A DNA stretch of 64,000 nt from Streptomyces sp. NBC_01317 (GTDB lineage Bacteria; Actinomycetota; Actinomycetes; Streptomycetales; Streptomycetaceae). The translations under genes were made by a program, and so were the position numbers. Position 1 is the first letter of the stretch; each line of letters starts with the position of its first letter. Positions 62,841 through 64,000 of the stretch are shown here, piece by piece. The stretch covers positions 4,669,001 to 4,733,000 of the forward strand of contig NZ_CP108393.1 of assembly GCF_035961655.1 (NCBI RefSeq). Direction: 5' to 3'. The notes under the pieces are model-generated. The model was given only the letters and a program-made list of their open reading frames with translations, did not search any database and had not been told where the DNA came from.

Positions 62841-64000
62841 CTACACACCGCGACCTGACTGCTGAAGGTCCTGGCCGTCTTGGGGTGCAGTCGGCGGCCC
62901 TACAATCATCGCTTGAACTAGGGTTCCCAAGATTTGCGCACGCTGCTCAGAGTTGAGCCTGGCATCAGAAATTAGCCGCTCAGCCGCCAAATATCGAGAG
63001 AATTCAAGGGGTTGGTCGAAGTAGGCACGGAGATGCTCGGCCGCAGCCTCCTGAGACCTCACAAAGGTGCTACTGATAAATCCTGCCAGAGCGGCAGAAA
63101 CTGCGCCGAGAGCACCAGCCACAATAGCGCCGGCTGTTGTTCCAACAATGAGACCCGCTACCGCGAATCCGATTAGCAGAATGAAGCCGGTAATCATGGC
63201 CGCCTGTGCGTTTCGGAACGACTTTTCTGCTTGCCCAAGCGCGATTCCGTGATAGTGGTCTAGCCGCCTATGGGTGACGGTCCATAGATCGGAGAGAGTG
63301 AGGCGCGCCTGTTCTTCTACCTCCGCTTCCGGGGCACCCGTATGGCGTGACCTAAGCCCTTCCTCAAGCTCTGCTTCGGCCTGTCGCACACGCTCTCGGG
63401 TGGGGGAAACACCCTCGTCGGCGGCGCGCATCGCCGCAAATTCTCCCGCCACCCCTGAGAATAGAATAGCCAATCCGGTAATGATTGCCCCAGGCGTAAG
63501 CGATGATGGATCGGCACCTTGGAAATAGCGAACCAAGAAAATCGCTGAAGGTAGCACTGCGGCGACTAGGCAGGTGGCCAAGATCCGGCTGCGGCGATTC
63601 CACTTGGGCTGCACATGTGAACTTCGGGCGCTTTCGGCACTCACAGTTCGAGTTTCAGCCCCAACGCGCCGCACTAGTTGTCCATCGGCGGAGACGTATG
63701 ATCCGGGTTCGGCTGCTACTTGAATCACGCCGATTTGCTTACCACGGACAGGTACGCAGAATCGTTGTACATCGGGCAGAGGGGTGAGACGTGCGCACGC
63801 ATAGCGTACGAGCCTCTCGAAGTTGTGCGGTTGGACCCCTCCCAACTCCACCCCTTCAGCACCACTACGCTCATCCACCCCAACGATAACGGTGCCGCCA
63901 TTGGCATTCGCGAATGCGGCAATTGCTTTTCCAAGAGCGCTAGGAGGGACCCGCGCGCTTTTGAATTCCAGGTCCATGCCTTCAGGCTGAGCCAGTAACG
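62841..64000 (-). CDS. Schlafen AlbA_2 - TRADD-N-associated membrane fusion protein (5' end cut by window)
   Basis: At least 385 residues are visible. The N-terminal part is an AlbA_2 (Schlafen-type) domain: LLAQPEGMDLEFKSARVPPS, KAIAAFANANGGTVIVGVDE and YACARLTPLPDVQRF. Four membrane helices follow (about 133-151, 163-180, 260-280, 282-302, counted from the Met at 63977), with LTLSDLWTVTHRRLDHYHGI and QEAAAEHLRAYFDQPLEF around the last pair, matching the TRADD-N-associated two-helix membrane domain. The frame stays open upstream of 63977 to the window edge (LLAQPEG belongs to AlbA_2), so the true start lies outside. The fusion of a nucleic-acid-binding sensor to a membrane domain suggests an immune or abortive-infection protein; this is inference. 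Confidence 0.7.
   Translation of the reverse strand, partial: LLAQPEGMDLEFKSARVPPSALGKAIAAFANANGGTVIVGVDERSGAEGVELGGVQPHNFERLVRYACARLTPLPDVQRFCVPVRGKQIGVIQVAAEPGSYVSADGQLVRRVGAETRTVSAESARSSHVQPKWNRRSRILATCLVAAVLPSAIFLVRYFQGADPSSLTPGAIITGLAILFSGVAGEFAAMRAADEGVSPTRERVRQAEAELEEGLRSRHTGAPEAEVEEQARLTLSDLWTVTHRRLDHYHGIALGQAEKSFRNAQAAMITGFILLIGFAVAGLIVGTTAGAIVAGALGAVSAALAGFISSTFVRSQEAAAEHLRAYFDQPLEFSRYLAAERLISDARLNSEQRAQILGTLVQAMIVGPPTAPQDGQDLQQSGRGV

Noticed and set aside
63155..63180. Second attachment site (GCGAATCCGATTA resembles the tRNA T arm)
   Set aside because: Only about nine bases match the tRNA-Thr 3' end and the site lies within the AlbA_2 gene.

Overview
The window is high-GC actinobacterial chromosome, almost certainly Streptomyces. 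Most genes have GC-rich third positions. A conserved Streptomyces core block is present (phoU, phoR-phoP, carD, ispD-ispF, cysS, rlmB), together with the SCO2521-SCO2525 families, msiK, and a pSAM2-like integrative element sitting at a tRNA-Thr gene. All identifications were made by reading the sequence; no database search was run.

Layout. 1-17.5 kb: mixed metabolic and transport genes (three MFS transporters, a PL7 alginate lyase, an epoxide hydrolase beside a CGNR regulator, a GH13 amylase paired with an LLM oxidoreductase, an aldo/keto reductase facing a TetR regulator, a DHA2 efflux pump facing another TetR regulator, and phosphoglycerate mutase). Four copies of a large hairpin-forming repeat, in two inverted pairs, lie at 2.6-4.2 and 13.6-14.7 kb, and a decayed methyltransferase gene lies beside the second pair. 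17.5-22.7 kb: an accessory patch with a 71-bp tandem repeat, a frameshifted tyrosine recombinase fused at its broken end to a truncated anti-sigma-type ATPase gene, and a lower-GC two-gene island encoding a RAMA/CBS/HEPN-like protein and a membrane protein. 23.1-29.8 kb: the SCO2521-2525 cluster, six tightly packed leftward genes of unknown function including a deviant P-loop ATPase and a methyltransferase. 30-40.8 kb: the phosphate regulatory locus, CarD, two MEP isoprenoid genes, cysS and rlmB. 41-48 kb: a glycosyltransferase, a DoxX-type membrane protein, a sugar nucleotidyltransferase and MsiK.

48.2-61.6 kb is an actinomycete integrative and conjugative element (AICE) next to tRNA-Thr(TGT). 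It carries integrase, excisionase, a primase-polymerase and DUF3631 replication module, a small cytosine methyltransferase, a PP2C-like phosphatase, a TraB/FtsK DNA translocase, small Spd-like membrane proteins, a PycTM-type membrane protein, and a divergent GntR regulator coupled to an acetyltransferase. Nearly all genes except the regulator pair read leftward, consistent with one or two long operons controlled from the 59.6-60.2 kb region. Beyond a perfect 30-bp-stem terminator (61.5 kb) come two lower-GC genes resembling defence effectors: a SLATT/DUF4231-type membrane protein and, convergent with it, a Schlafen AlbA_2 domain fused to a TRADD-N-associated-type transmembrane region. The second runs off the right edge. 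No second attachment site was found, so the element probably extends past the window.

The best candidates for undescribed biology are the RAMA/wing/CBS/HEPN protein with its membrane partner (20.3-22.6 kb), the AlbA_2-TM plus SLATT pair (61.8-64 kb), the PycTM protein inside the transfer operon, the SCO2521-2525 operon with its sixth membrane gene, and the four-copy repeat whose stem stays paired while its sequence changes.
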